64,000 bases of DNA from Populus alba (Eukaryota > Streptophyta > Magnoliopsida > Malpighiales > Salicaceae), in contig NC_133293.1 of the NCBI RefSeq assembly GCF_005239225.2, positions 21,544,333 to 21,608,332 on the forward strand, written 5' to 3'. The position numbers and the translations under genes are program-made. Each line of letters opens with the position of its first letter. Positions within the stretch are counted from its first letter, which is position 1. Below are positions 11,360 through 24,600 of the stretch, piece after piece. The notes under the pieces are model-generated. The model saw only the letters and a program-made list of their open reading frames with translations, was not told the DNA's origin and searched no databases.

Positions 11360-12500
11360 TGAGATTGTTAATATAATTTACCAGTCATGTGATTAAATAG
11401 TATGATGATTGGCTGGCTTAGCCTAGGATTCTACTAGAGTGATCTGACAATGGCCTTAATGACACTTTTACATTGGTGATGGCATGATCATCCTTATAAA
11501 CAATTAGCATGGAAGGTGATAACTGCAAAAGAACAGAAATCAGTTTGAAAACCTGAGGGCTGTGTAATTAGAATAATCATGAGGCTAATCACATGGACTG
11601 ATTACAGTATTATCAACTGGGAATTAGAAAGATAGCTTTGCAATCTTTGTTTTCATCTACTTCTACTTTATTAATATTATTTGCACATGGAAGCCAAACT
11701 TTAGAGTTTTAGTCATTGCTTTGAGAAGGTAACACTGGTCCAACTTGGATCAGGATGAGCTGGTTTGCAGTACAGAAATAGAGCCTTGACCTGTTCTGGT
11801 TTTTTCCAGTATAGACTCACAGGTACAGGCTCCAGGGCCAAATTCATCTCACCACCTTCCTTTTATTACACGTTTATAAGTATCTTTTCTATCTTTATTT
11901 TTTCTGTTCCTAAATAGTAACCAAACGGAATCTAATGGAATCCAAATCTAAGAGGGAACCAGCAGCAGAACAATGATTTAGCAGGACAGCAAAGAGAGAA
12001 CACGGTGATCAAATCGAAGTAAAAGCTTGCAGAATGGTGGTTTCTGAGGCTTTAAAATTGAAAAGTCCCAACTCCCTCCCAGGTTATACAATTTGTAAAA
12101 AATGCTAGCACTTCCTTGATCAGGCAAGGTAATAGACAAAGCTTTTGAATATAAAATGGACCAGACCAAGAGATTATCAATCACAAGAACGACTCACCTA
12201 GCATTTTTATTATATCCATGCCTTCATCTCATCTCTGACAAAAACAAAAAGAATAAGCCTTACTCCAGCAAACTTGGCATTCTTTGACATAATTTTTACT
12301 CCTGAAAAACTACAGTAGAGTACGCTTCCTAGGTGCTTCGACTATGATAATTTTAGGACAGTTCTTGAAGAATCATATCCACAGAGAAAGCTTCTCACGC
12401 CTCACCAATTGCAGAAAGCTCTGTACAGCTTGCACAGCTACAATATTTCACTGCAAGAATATCGTGCTTTCAATCTAAAAATCTGGATATAAACGGCAAA
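11360..12500. other. Intergenic region with no gene seen
   Basis: No open frame with protein-like composition. The right part (from about 12200) may be the 3' untranslated region of the phosphatase gene, possibly with an untranslated intron. Confidence 0.45.
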
Positions 12501-12684
12501 ATTTAGTTGTCTCTTCTGTCTTCTAGCAGCTACGGTCAGTTAATCGGAACCTGGCCGGAAAAAAAAAAACAGTTAGGGAACATAGTATGGAGAGGTCATG
12601 ATAAAAACAAATGGAGTTATAGCTGTTGGACAACTCACTATTATGAATCAAAACAATCATCAGCACTGTACACGAACTCGAATA

Positions 12685-15600
12685 CTATTTTCTTGTTAGA
12701 GGCAAGTGCTCTTCACTTGCAACTTTCATGTTAAAGCCTGATAATGCCTTTCTTAATCCACCATTAGAAACTTGTACGTCTACTATGAATGTTGCGCATA
12801 CTGGCCGGTGGTCAGAAAACCTGGACTCTCCGCGTACGTAAGATAGTTGATGTATCCCACCTCCATGCCAAAGTATTCTATCACACCTGCAATTTTTTTA
12901 AGCTATTCAACTTATTTGTAAAAGTTTTTAATTTCAGTAATATAGGTGTGGGTTTTTACTATATATACCACGCTGGAGTTCTTCTTTTCTTTTGTGTTTC
13001 AATAGTCTCTCCAGCGTAGATGTCCGAGTTGTAGGAGTATTTGTATGTTGGTGCGAAGTAGATCTTTCCCTCTTTCCATCCTCCGAACACTCGTCCTGCT
13101 TCCCTCTCAATTTTCAGCTGTCAGAACATGGACCGAATTCAGTTTGAGTATGCAGGAAAAAGAGAGGAACTGAAACTAGGTACCTCTCCACCGAGAGAAT
13201 AAATACTGTGGCTGTTAATACAAACAAACATTCCTTGTGGTCATTGAATAATAATGAACACTTCTTTAAGTTCCATATAACATTCTTGCAATCCACCCAT
13301 AGTCAATGTTCGAGATGATCTCGGTTTTTGTTATTTTAACCCCCGGCTAATATTCACATAAAAAGATAAGGAAAAGTTTATTCTACAGAGCTACAGGGAA
13401 CAAAATGGATGATGCCGTTTTCACATTGCTCCGAGTTCAAAGTTATTCTATTCAAGTTCGAAGAAGGTACCTGATCTTTGTCAAAAAGTGCATCCCAGTT
13501 ATACTGCTCCAGAAGCTTTCGAGTCTCGGAATAGCTCAAAGCTATCCTGTAATTCAAGTCCCCCAACCATATTACCCGACTAGGGACATCAAAACAGGTT
13601 TTAGTGTCAAGGCATTAAATTAAGAAAGATTTTTCAAAGACAGAATTAGACTATTTGTTTAGTGATTTCAGAGATGCTTACTCATGATCCATAATTTTCT
13701 CAGGCGCTCGGCTATATGGAGATTTGCAAATTCTTGAAAATTGTGTGTTCTTAAGTATCTCTATGACATCCAAATTTCTCCTAAGTTCATCTCCTTCTTT
13801 CTCTCCTGACGCCAAGTGACTGCAAACAAAGCAGAAACTTGTCTGATGGAAAGACATGCTAACAGATATACACCCCTGCAACCAGAGAATTAAGTAATTA
13901 ACCATAATTTCAAATGAGGAAGGTCTATAATTCTGTCTTGATTTTCAAACATGAATCGTGAACAGCTTATGCTCATAAACAATGCATGTCTATGTCTCAA
14001 ATTACCTTGTTCCCAAGACAGCCTAAGATCCCACGGCCAACGTTAGAGATTCTCAAATGGCTAACATGTTGCACAAGCTCCTTCCTTACCCAAACAGTAA
14101 CAAATATTCCGACCATTTGTTTCCCTGTTATAAGGCTGTACTTCATCTGGTTGGCGCTAGCTGGAGAGGAAATTTCTATAGATACATAATTGCTAAGCCC
14201 ATCTTCATCCTCTTCAGAAGAACAGTAATCCTCAGTCATATTTGCTGGTGGGGGACAAACACAGCAATCCTTGCTATACTTCCTTTCCAATATGGGAGAG
14301 CAATTGCAAGTCTTCAGCCTCCGTCCACTCTCAGTCCTGAAAGACTTACAGACCTTTTTAAGAGAAGGTTTTTGGAAGCGAAGTGAGCTGCAAAGGGGTG
14401 ATTTTGATCCTCTTGAAGCCACACTATATGATCTATTCAGTGATTGATTGATTAAAGCCAGCCATTTTGCGGCAGGCTCATTGTCTTCTGCCACTAGCAC
14501 ATTTCCAGCATTCAATGGAACAATTTCCTGAAAACTGACAATTCAAAAAAGAAACAAAATGAAGAGCAAATCAGCATACCTCATCGCACTGAAAGAATTT
14601 AATATATTGGTATATAATCATTAAAATAAAATACAAAGATGCAGAAGGAAAAGAGGGAGAAAGCATACCCTAAGACATATATATCTGATTCATCATGAAC
14701 CTGAAGAATATCATCTAGGTTGAGGTCACTGTGAGGAGATTTCCCTCCGACATTCCATGTTGCTACGAAAACTCTATGAAGGGAGAAGTTTTGACCAGAA
14801 ACTATTAGATTTTTCATATAAGCAGATACATTGAGATTAAAACAGGACGAAAAAAATATCGAAACTAGGAAATTTAAGAGAAACAGAAGAAAATCCATCT
14901 TATGCTTACCTAAATGACTGGGCTTGACTGCTTGGCGTTGGAGAGCTTAATTGGTGAGACATGAGAGACTTGAGCGATGGATCAGAATGTGATTCTGCAA
15001 TTGGAAAGAAGAAGATACAATTTTTAATGAGAAGCAAAGCAAAACTTTAAAATTGTAATCTAAATTGAGGACACAAAGCAATTTGCGCAGGAAAAACTTC
15101 CTTCGAAGGCAATATCATCTGTGGTAGCAGAGAAATCCAAGCATTTCTCAAAGTACACCCACTCGATTCAAAGATAGCAAGTAGTTATAAGGGGAAGAAA
15201 GGAAGGGAAAGAAATACCATCCACCTGGGGTGATAGACAGAGAAAACATATACCGTTATTGATTCCTTTTCTCCATTGGAAGAAGTTCACAATGAAAATG
15301 TTCTCAATTTTGGAGCAAATTGCAAATATGCTGTCGCCATTGACAACACTTTTTACTTTTCCTATCTTTGCCTTTCCAACCCTTCATCTTTACATTTTGG
15401 ACCCGTTTTTTACTTGCCATAGAAGGCAAAAAAACAGATGAAATTTGTTCGATTTGTGGAAAAAGAAGATTGAATGGAATCTGCTTAATGAAAAGAAAAT
15501 GATCTCTCTATGAATCTTCCGTAAAAAAAAAAACAAAAAAGAGAGCTTTCTTCACACATGAAGATAGCAACAATGATCACAGGTGATTCATTACTCACCA

Positions 15601-15923
15601 GACGAATCAAATGAAACCTTCTCTGCCTTCCTCCCCTTTTCCTCCTTCTGCAAGAAAAATCTTCGAAGAAAAGACTGCAAAAACACAGCAGTAAATGAAT
15701 GCAATAGATCACAGAAAGACTGAACAAGTAACGTATTCTACGTGATCAAAAGCAGTAATGAATGCAATAGCCCCGTGATGGTCACCTGTTCAGTTCCTTA
15801 GGACTATGGATCAAAGAAAGGTTGAAAAAAGAGCAGAAACAGAGTAGCAGGAAAGACGAAGATTAAGAGAACAAATAAACCTAGATTTACCTTCTTGTTC
15901 TGGTTTTGATTCTTCAGTGTCAT
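12685..15923 (-). CDS. Type I inositol polyphosphate 5-phosphatase
   Basis: Removes the 5-phosphate of soluble inositol phosphates (and, in some members, phosphoinositides), ending IP3-type signals. Nine minus-strand exons: 15923-15891, 15674-15599, 14994-14910, 14773-14669, 14534-14006, 13875-13682, 13579-13471, 13117-12969, 12886-12685. Phases agree at every junction and give 493 residues. Signature motifs are FVATWNVGG (67-75), [12 protein letters not shown] (start of exon 5), WLGDLNYRI (345-353, catalytic and metal site) and WCDRILW...[11 protein letters not shown] (427-456). The poorly conserved insert in exon 5 (residues about 130-210) is usual for plant type I members. The short N-terminus includes a basic FLRRFF patch. 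Exon 2 could instead begin at a second AG 27 bases on, which would also keep frame. Closest Arabidopsis group is 5PTase1-11; the exact ortholog is not assigned. Confidence 0.93.
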
Positions 15924-16685
15924 GTCTGAAACTGCTCTATTTTCATCAATGGCAATGGCCCCAAATCAAAAACCTTCAAAAATAGAGAAAATTCAGTGAT
16001 TGCATCAGAGTCCATCACTCGGAAATTCCATAGGAATATTGGGGAAAAAACAAGGAAGGGAAGGTTTAAGAGTGACATGGACATAAATCATATCGCAATT
16101 AAATAAGGTAATAAATCAAGAGGCCATAAAAAAGAATCAAAGAATATCAATCCATGAACAATCAACCATGCCAATCAATGAACTTATCATTAAAGAATGA
16201 TCAAAAGAAGGTTAGAAACCAAAAATTCCAGTGTCCATATTTTCAACCAAGAAACATTCAACGTTCAACAATGCCAGTTGAGTTGATCCAAAACACAGTC
16301 AAAAAGAAGAAATGAATTTCAGCCATGAACTCCATTTACCAGAAAACAAGGATCACAGTAGCATCACATCCATGAAAAGATAAGTGATGGAGAGAATCAA
16401 AGACATAAATAAGGGCTGCAACCCCATCAAGGAAAGTTGACAGCCCAGATGGGGTTTTCTCGAAAAGTCAACTTTCTAAGCAAATGCATCTCAGCCAATG
16501 AAAACACATAGAAAACTGAGCCAACGCAAGAAAATGCAAGTAGCCAAGGAAAAGAAAAATAAAAATACTTGAAAAGAAAGAAAAAGAACCTGAATATTCT
16601 GTTCTAGAACTGAGGAAGGACTATTGTCTATCTGTAACAAGCAATAAAAAAAATACCCTCTTTACCAACGCAACTGGTGATATTA

Positions 16686-16877
16686 AAGTTAACGAAAGGT
16701 AACCATCTAGGTGGTGGCCTGGTGGCGAAAGCTTGGGACCAAGAGGTTTGCTCCCTCTGTGGTCTCAAGTTCAAACCCTAGGTTGCTCATATGATGGCCA
16801 CTGGAGGCTTACATGGTCGTTAACTCCAGGGCCCGTGGGATTAGTCGAGGTGCGCGTAAGCTGGCCCGGACACCCAC

Positions 16878-16929
<52 letters not shown>

Positions 16930-16943
16930 AGTTAACGAAAGGT
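16686..16943 (+). mobile_element. Young full-length tRNA-derived SINE with target-site duplication
   Basis: The body is 16701-16928. A 5' tRNA-like region carries box A-like GGTGGCGAAAGCTTGGG and box B-like GGTCTCAAGTTCAAACCC. The 3' region ends GATTAGTCGAGGTGCGCG ... CACCCACGTT followed by 47 uninterrupted A residues (16881-16927). The 15-base direct repeat AAGTTAACGAAAGGT occurs on both sides (16686-16700 and 16929-16943) without mismatch. The perfect duplication and pure poly(A) argue for recent insertion by LINE-type reverse transcription. It lies upstream of the 5-phosphatase gene, about 760 bp before its ATG. Confidence 0.9.
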
Positions 16944-19318
16944 GTGTCTCTGTTTCTATGATTGATGTACGTGCAAAGATCTGACTTGGGCTCTCTCCTT
17001 TTCTTAAAAAAAAAAAATTACGGTGTTTCAGTTGCAGTTGTGAGTAAAACAAATCACATCTTAGAAATCATAAAAAATGTTTTTCATCCTCTTTTTTTTT
17101 TCTCGTGTGAGTAAACTGTTCTGTCTTCGCGTATCAAAATCCTGAGTTACATCTTAGATAGATTGTTTATGTTCAAACTGGGTTAATAATAAAACAACAG
17201 TTGGCTTTTGGTAATACAATTCAGTTTCTTTCTGCCATTGATTTGATCAATTATTTTATGGTTTTCTCGAGAAAATAAAAGCGCAAAAGGAAACAGTCAA
17301 GAGTGGGGATCGAATCTTAAATGTCCTTTCAAGAACTTGTTTCGTCGAAGGAAGGACTCTGATGGTTTGTTTTCTTGGAAAGGAAATGGGAAAGTGGACC
17401 CCCACGTGTATGTGGCCTGCAAAGCAAATCAGGAGTCATAGGGAAAAGGTGGTGATGGTTTCCTGGCATTTTAAAAGTTGAGAGGAGGGAGTGGGTCTTC
17501 GTCATCTATTACGACGACTATCAGTCTACAGACAGCATGGATTTCCAGAAAACTCACTTTTGGCCCACTTGAAGTTCATTTTCTCTTTGTCGAGAGGATG
17601 GTGTTTGAATGCATGGGTTAAGGTGAATCCCTCCCTTCTACATTCCTTCCCGCCTGCTCATCTTCGGTAAGCTAACCCCCCGGCCGCTTCTGAAAAACCC
17701 GTCTTTTTTCCGGTAAGTTTTGACCTAGCTCATAGGGAGTTATCTCCATGTAATTTAATCTTGATGTTCAAATAAAATGATAATAAACGTGCCAAGAAAA
17801 CAAAAAAAAGAAGGAAAATCATCACATGGCAATTGCTCCAAGAATCAAAGTTAATAAATTCAGTCTATTCTGTGATCTAGATCGAGAATAAAATGAGTTG
17901 ATTTGGATAATCAAAATCAAAATAAACTACGTTTGTTTTAATTTTTTAAAAATCAAACTTGAATTTAATTAAATCAACTCCCACTTGTTTTTTAACTTGT
18001 TTGTTACTAGGTCTCGAGTTGATCAATGAAACAGCTCCAGGAGTTTAATAACATTGCTGAGAATTATCCATCTGATCAGAAATGAAGTAATGATTGAGTC
18101 AAAATTCCAAGCCTACTTGAACTATTAGTCAAATTCAAAGCCTTTAACCCTAAAAGCCTGCTTACGAGGGAGCGTAAATACAAGATTATACGTTGCCGAT
18201 CATAGCATAGCCAACATATAAAAGATATATCATATATGTAGAGAGGGCATCTCTTGTGAGGACCCAGATGCGCATGGTCCCAGAGACTAGTTTAATGTTT
18301 AGAAGATTTGTAAATAGTAGCTATTGTTTTTTGGTGAAGGAAGTAGCTAGCTAGCTAGCATGCAGACACCAAATTCCTGCAATATTTGCATCCATGGAAA
18401 AGAACAGGATCCCTAGAATAGAGGAAGAATGGTTGGTTTCAACGGCGGCAAAGGGCCAGAGAGAGCCCCTGCTCCAACAGACAACATGTTTAGGGTTTCT
18501 ATTTTTGTGCTTCAAAAATCTCATCCATTTCTCAATGAGTTTTGTGTAATTCGAAGAGTCTTGTTTTGTTCGATGTTGCCGAGAGTGACACTCCTTACAC
18601 AAAAGAAATGTATAGTTCGAGCATCCCAGGAAAGCACATCGAATCTATTGCCCTTGCTTAGTTTGCCTTGAACAATAATATATTTATGGAGGGGGTGTTT
18701 CACTGCCATGTATCTTGATTTTCCCTTTCCTTTGTTTTGTGTAGAATACCTTTTATTTTTCTGAAATATTGTAAATTTTCTCTTATATTCTGAACGTATA
18801 AGAAAACTTTGATCAATCAAGAATATTTTATGATCAAAGAAAAAATTATAATCTTATTAAAACAAGGGAAAATAACTTGCTGCTTATGAAGCTATCTTGT
18901 AGGCTCTTGGATTTTCCATTTTAAAAACTTTTTTCTTATAAAAAATTTATACTATGTTCCCGAATATAACAAAATGGACAGATACTTGTATTATTTGTTT
19001 TTGAGATCTCTATATCTTCTGTTCTACTTTAAAGAAGTGACTAGCTATTACCATACACTCCATGAAAATGAAATAGATACAAGAAAAAAATAGAATGGAG
19101 AGAAAATGAAATAATTATTTTCTTATTACTTATACTTATCAAATCCCATGCAACTTTGTTCAGGTTAATTTCATTAACAAAGGACAACAACGAAAAATCA
19201 CTTTTTTAAAAAAAATAATTTTTAAATACAATCTGTTTTACATATAAAAAAATAAAAAGCAAGTTTAAGATTAGCCTTTTTATTATTTTTGAACTAATTT
19301 TTCATATGAAGTTCATTT
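16944..19318. other. Intergenic region with no gene seen
   Basis: Mixed composition. Short frames on both strands at 18351-18820 overlap one another and have no domain-like features. Nothing else recognised. Confidence 0.5.
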
Positions 19319-19508
19319 TGAAAATGTTATGAGAAACCACCACATAGGTGGAGATCATGTTTCATTTATATAAAAAATGTATATAAAATTGAGAATGAAA
19401 GAATCATAACATGAATACTATATATTACATTTACACAATTATGGGTCAATCACTGTATTGTAAGGGAGGATGACTAAGAAATAGAAGGAGATTTTGTTAG
19501 AGCACATA
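19319..19508 (+). repeat. Direct repeat, left copy, flanking a copia fragment
   Basis: Shares with 20345-20572 the phrases GAAACCACCACA, GGTGGAGATCA, TTTCATTTATAT, GAAAGAATCA, CAATTATGG and TGTAAGGGAGGATG in the same order and orientation, ending in GCACAT. The right copy is longer by small insertions, including a local duplication of AATTATGGATCAAC. Confidence 0.8.
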
Positions 19509-19735
19509 CGTAACTTGGATTGAAAGAATGTGAAGAGTGATCTTGAAATGAGGCTTTTCTACCCATCATCCATACAAGTACTTCTCAACCCTCTTCAAAT
19601 TAAAAATTATTTGATGTTTTATTGGTACTTACCTCATCAAAAATCTCTTACCCGTTAATAAATTGACTAAAGACTTTTTTTTTCTGGTCATATTTACCAA
19701 CTCTTTTTATTATTCAGAACAAGATCACAAAAACA

Positions 19736-20140
19736 GTGATGACAAGAGAAAAATATGATAACGGTCTTTATTTACTAAAACGAGACAATGTTGCTTTCAT
19801 TTATGTTCTAAGTAAATCTATCCTTACATCATCGTTGTATGATTTATGGCATATGTGTCTTGGTTATATTAACCATTCTATTATTTATTTCTTGAATAAA
19901 AAAAGACACTTATCTCTTATTTCTATTTTGCCTAATCCTGCTATTCGTGATACATGTCAAATTGTTAAACGTCATAAGCTTTTGTTTTCTACTAATAATA
20001 CTAGATCCACCTCTATTTCAGAACTTGTTCACTGCGACATCTAGGGTCCAGCTCCTATTAAATCAAAAATGGGTTTTATTTATTACGTGATATTTGTCTA
20101 TGATGACTCTTGTTTTACATGGCTCTGATATTATGTTAAA
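19736..20140 (+). pseudogene. Ty1/copia retrotransposon fragment (GAG-pre-integrase and start of integrase)
   Basis: The frame 19736-20044 reads NGLYLLKR, then LWHMCLGYI (family pattern LWHxRLGH), then CQIVKRHK (pattern CxxCxxxK with one cysteine missing), then LVHCDI. A TAG stop replaces the Trp expected in the D-x-W-G-P motif, after which GPAPIKSKMGF-YYV-F-DDS-FTWL continues in frame. So this is a non-functional piece of a copia polyprotein. The zinc-binding HHCC region is damaged and there is no protease, reverse transcriptase or RNase H. Confidence 0.85.
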
Positions 20141-20344
20141 AAATCAATTCAACCCAAAAGTTTTAGCTATTAAGTAAGATTTTAAGATATGATTTATATT
20201 ATTATCTAACACATCCTCTCAAGTAAAAGTCTTTTGGGTTTGAAACTTACATAGGCTTATATTATCTTATACTTAATTTTATCAAATAAATAAAAATAAT
20301 AAAATTCAAACTCGTGATTACTTGTTTATTAAGATTATGATATC

Positions 20345-20567
20345 ATGAAAATATTCTAAGAAACCACCACACATTGAGGTGGAGATCACGTTTCATTTAT
20401 ATAGAAAATGTATACATGTATAGCTGGATAATTGAGAAGGAAAGAATCACAGCATAAATACAATATATTACATTCCTTCAATTATGGATCAACTACAATT
20501 ATGGATCAACCACTATATGTAAGGGAGGATGGCTAAGAATGAGGAGGAGATTCTGGGGAATCCTCAG

Positions 20568-20572
<5 letters not shown>
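20345..20572 (+). repeat. Direct repeat, right copy, flanking a copia fragment
   Basis: Right partner of 19319-19508 (see that entry). It ends where a TA microsatellite begins. Confidence 0.8.

Positions 20573-20573
<1 letters not shown>

Positions 20574-20636
<63 letters not shown>
20574..20636. repeat. TA microsatellite
   Basis: An uninterrupted run of about 31 TA units; perfectly self-complementary. Confidence 0.95.
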
Positions 20637-20637
<1 letters not shown>

Positions 20638-21690
20638 TTCTTGTCTATTACTGTTAATAGACATGCATGGAGTCACAGCATCTGACAATGAAAAGTCAGA
20701 ATATAAATATAACTCCTTGTTTTTACTCCTTATATTAACTTATTACTATAAATAATATTAATATAAATTGAGTCAACCAAATCCATTTTTTCCCTTCAAG
20801 TTAACCCACAATAAGGGTCTTTTTTTTTTAATCAAATACATAGTGGAACGCAAACGTTACCTGCTCCACATCCAAGTGTCGGTTGTGCTGTCTTGTCTGA
20901 ATGTGTCAAGATTCTCATGGTATAATACACTTGCAGGCCCCTCTTTTATAGAATTTCGGGTATTTAAACCCTAAATTAAATAGGAAATACATTCTTCAGT
21001 CCTTTATTGCCATATCAATTTGGGGCATGGCTACTTGGGCAGAAATAATTCAAGGATTAAATGTTCCATTCTAGACATGGTCTGTTCCTCCATAAATTGG
21101 CCATGAAAAAGAATTCGGGGCAAGCTGGACTTAGGCAATGGAACGCACCCATTTAAGCCCAAGGGCTAACCTCCTATTACTCATGGGTATAAAACTCAAC
21201 CCAGCCTGATGATCCACCGAGCAAGAGCCTAGCATAGATCACATTTTACTTTGAACCCAACTTTTGAAAAAAAACAAACAAACAAAAACACACATGAAAC
21301 AACTTCATTCTTATATATATATAAAAAGATGATTAGAAGTGAAGAAAAAGATGTCTTCAATGTCTAGCATACAAGATTATCCAAGAAATTCAAAGATAAT
21401 ACACATCCATTTACGATTTGAAGATCTCTCAGTTTAATTTCTGGGTTTTCACCATTTTGATCAACGGTTCTTAAAATGCTGACCAATTTGACAATACTAA
21501 TACAGGTAGAAGCATAGAACTGGACAATGCTAACACACAAGTAGAGAGACCTATGGAACACGATGAGTGGTAAGACTAAGCACACAAATTATCTATGTCT
21601 AGGTACTTGGAAGCTACAAAGAAAAATAATTGATCGTAAAGCTAAGCAAAGAATTTCAAAAGGATAAACAGTTACAAAGGGACCAGATGC
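20637..21690. other. Intergenic region with no gene seen
   Basis: No gene recognised. The right end is the probable 3' untranslated region of the SUN-domain gene. Confidence 0.45.
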
Positions 21691-21691
21691 A

Positions 21692-24600
21692 TCAAGGCTG
21701 CATTGCCGTCATTGAAGAAGGATCAGGTTCATAACCATGTACCCTCAAGCGATAAATGCAGGTAAGTGAGGGGCTTCCATGGTTAGATGTGAAGTCCAGT
21801 CTCACTGTGTCAACAAGTCCAGAGGCTGTATTTTCCATTACATTGAAGGTCTGTGCGTTACTCTTCTCGAGGTCGTAAGTAAACTCTGTTAAAAGAAGCA
21901 TCTTCTCTTCATCAACTGCTGTATGAAGATCGCGGTTCTGCAGCCACCCAGACACCCGGCAGTCCTTAGGAGCAGTTGACCTGTCATAAGCCACACTCTG
22001 TCCATGTAAAAACAACAAGAGTCAGTTGGAACCCAAGATATATTGAGAAAAAACACATAAAGAATGCTACTAGTAGTGAAAAAGAGAGTGTTTGGATTGT
22101 TGCCTTGACTACATTCTACTGACAACCCCTGTTGTGCTAACTGACAGCTTTTACAGATTTATCACCACCATAACCATAACAAGCACATATCATCAACTTG
22201 GAACTACAAGCATCACCACCCATACTGCCATTACTGCAGCATGAAATCCTTAATCTCCAAACATCCCCTTCATGCTATGTTTTCTCACACTTAATAGTTT
22301 TCAAATACATCACCATCATACCACTGATTAGGAACTAATAACATCAATTCTAAACTTTTACCACAACAAACTTTGAGGTGCCCCTGGGAATACACAAAGG
22401 AGAATAGGATTGCAGAACTTTAAAGTGTTTCATGCGAGAAAAGTGTTTCACATTTAAACAGCCAAATGGTGTATAACAAATTTCCATAAAGGAGGGAAAT
22501 GGTCAAATTCCAATTTAACAGAAACAGAACATTGAAAAAGGTAAAGACCAAAACACAAAACCAAAACCAAAATCAAATAAAAGTCTCCCAGTATTCACCA
22601 CGAGACCAAGTTTCACTCATCTAACCCTTTTCCAATAAAATCCGAAAGACATCAGAACTAAGGATAACATGCATTGCTCACCAAAATTTCAACAGAATCT
22701 TACAAAGCAAAAATTGCCAAATCCACAAAAATTTCGGTCCCAATTTCATTTTCAATACAAAGCATCAATGCTCTATGCATAGCCACTGCTGGGAGGTTAC
22801 ATGAGGAGGCTCTTTCAAAGAGGTGCCTCCAAGTTTCTTATAAGTGAAGGACAGAATAGATTTTGTATGCATAAAAGAGGCTAATGGAAAAGCTTGCACA
22901 GATCAAAACTCAACAGGTTAAAGTGGCTAGAGTGGGGACTTTGGTAACAAGAGTATCGTATTGGAGATTTTTTGATGCAGAAATAAGAAGATGCATGAGG
23001 AGAATTAGCTTAGTATCATTCCAGGACAACAATGTTTGATTTCTAAACAGTTAACACTCAACAAGATTGTTCTTCACTTAGCACAGTAGTAGTTTTATTG
23101 GAATTTGAATTGGATGGATGAAGATACCTAGACCAAATTTGTTATGATAACTTGCTTGTGATCATTCTTTTCTATTATTCATTCTCCCTTGGTTTTAACA
23201 ACCACATAACACTTCTTTCTCCAACCTCTCAGTTGATCATCTTCAGTTGACACTGAGAAATCAAATCGATACAGAATACTCCCTGTCATTCAATCTTCAC
23301 TTTCCAAAAGGATCGTCATTCACCTAATCATCCTTATCTTGTAATTGTAATCCCAGAGTCTTGCCCATAGTCACTAAGAAAAAGCATCCAAGAAATATTT
23401 TCACACGGTATGGGATCTATACAACTATTGCAGCATCACATTTGAGGTTATAGGATTGAAACCCTAAAGATGTATAGGTTAGGGCCATGTCTTTTGGGAT
23501 ATTTGTACAACATTAATTCAGCTTACTAATAAATTTGAAATCATGGAAGTTTTAAGAACACTAAACTTTGACAAAGTACATAAAATGAACGAAAAGTCAT
23601 CTTCACAGCTTAAGCTTACAACTAAATTTGAAATCATGGAAATTTTAAAAACACTAAACTTTGACCAAGTAAATAAAATGAACGAAAAGTCACCTTCACA
23701 GCTTAAACACCATACTAACTAACTCTGCAATGTGAATAAGCACAGACTGAAATGAAGATAGTACCTTAGCAACGTGTTCCAGCGTAACAGCTTCAGGAAC
23801 AATAGCACCTCGCAGCTTAATCTGGACAAACCCACTACTTCCCTTCAAAGCAAAGCACTTCCCAGGCTCCCCAAAACTTGGTTTTAGCATCTCATCAGCA
23901 TTTGGATGAACCCCTCTGCCCTTCAAGAACCAGTTAACCCCTCTCCCAGCCATATAGGGATCAGAATGCTTCACAACCATTCCACCACTACTTGCCAGCG
24001 CATAGTCCACCCTCCCAAGCCCATCAGCCGCATGCTTCTCAATCTCTTTCTGCACTATCTCCCTCGCATACACCATTATATCATCCAAACTCACATCACT
24101 CCCATCAAATTCCCCACCCTTAGCCTTCTTAAACTGCTCGTAGAACTTCTCAAAATCCTCCTTCGACAACCAATCACCAGCTTTCAACTCTCCAATTTTC
24201 TTTTCCAACCCTTCACTTCTCTCCACTAATTTCCTCAACTCCTTCTCCAAGATCACACCTTTATCATCAATCTTCTTACTTATTTCCCTCCTTAACCCAC
24301 CGACTTCACTCGCGATCTTCTTATCAACAACTTCCACTTGAACCTGGATCATTTTCACCGCGGTTTTCACCATTGACTCCATTTCCGCTATCCTCCCATC
24401 AAATTCAGATAACCCCATTTGTGTCCCCACACTAGCACTTTCAATACCCCCTGATTTCACAGCCAATTTCCTAACCATCTGCACTAACCCTGCCAAAACA
24501 AGCAAAAGCACAAAATTCTTAGTAAACACACTCACCACCTTCATCCACCGCGGTTTCTCCACCTTCCTCGCCCTCCGCGGCGAAATTGTCGAACTCGTCT

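Noticed and set aside
16701..16880. A functional tRNA gene
   Set aside because: Box A and box B are present but the rest does not fold into a cloverleaf with a clear anticodon arm. The poly(A) tail and target duplication show it is a SINE.
18341..18420. A microRNA precursor around the AGCTAGCTAGC repeat
   Set aside because: No paired arm of 20-22 bases could be found nearby and no known mature microRNA sequence is present.
18351..18820. Frames of 80-99 codons on both strands
   Set aside because: They overlap each other with no motif or splice-site context.
19736..20044. An intact host gene of 102 codons
   Set aside because: The sequence fits the GAG-pre-integrase and integrase start of copia, with a stop in the conserved D-x-W-G-P motif.
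20574..20636. Regulatory palindrome
   Set aside because: It is a plain TA microsatellite; self-complementarity follows from the repeat.
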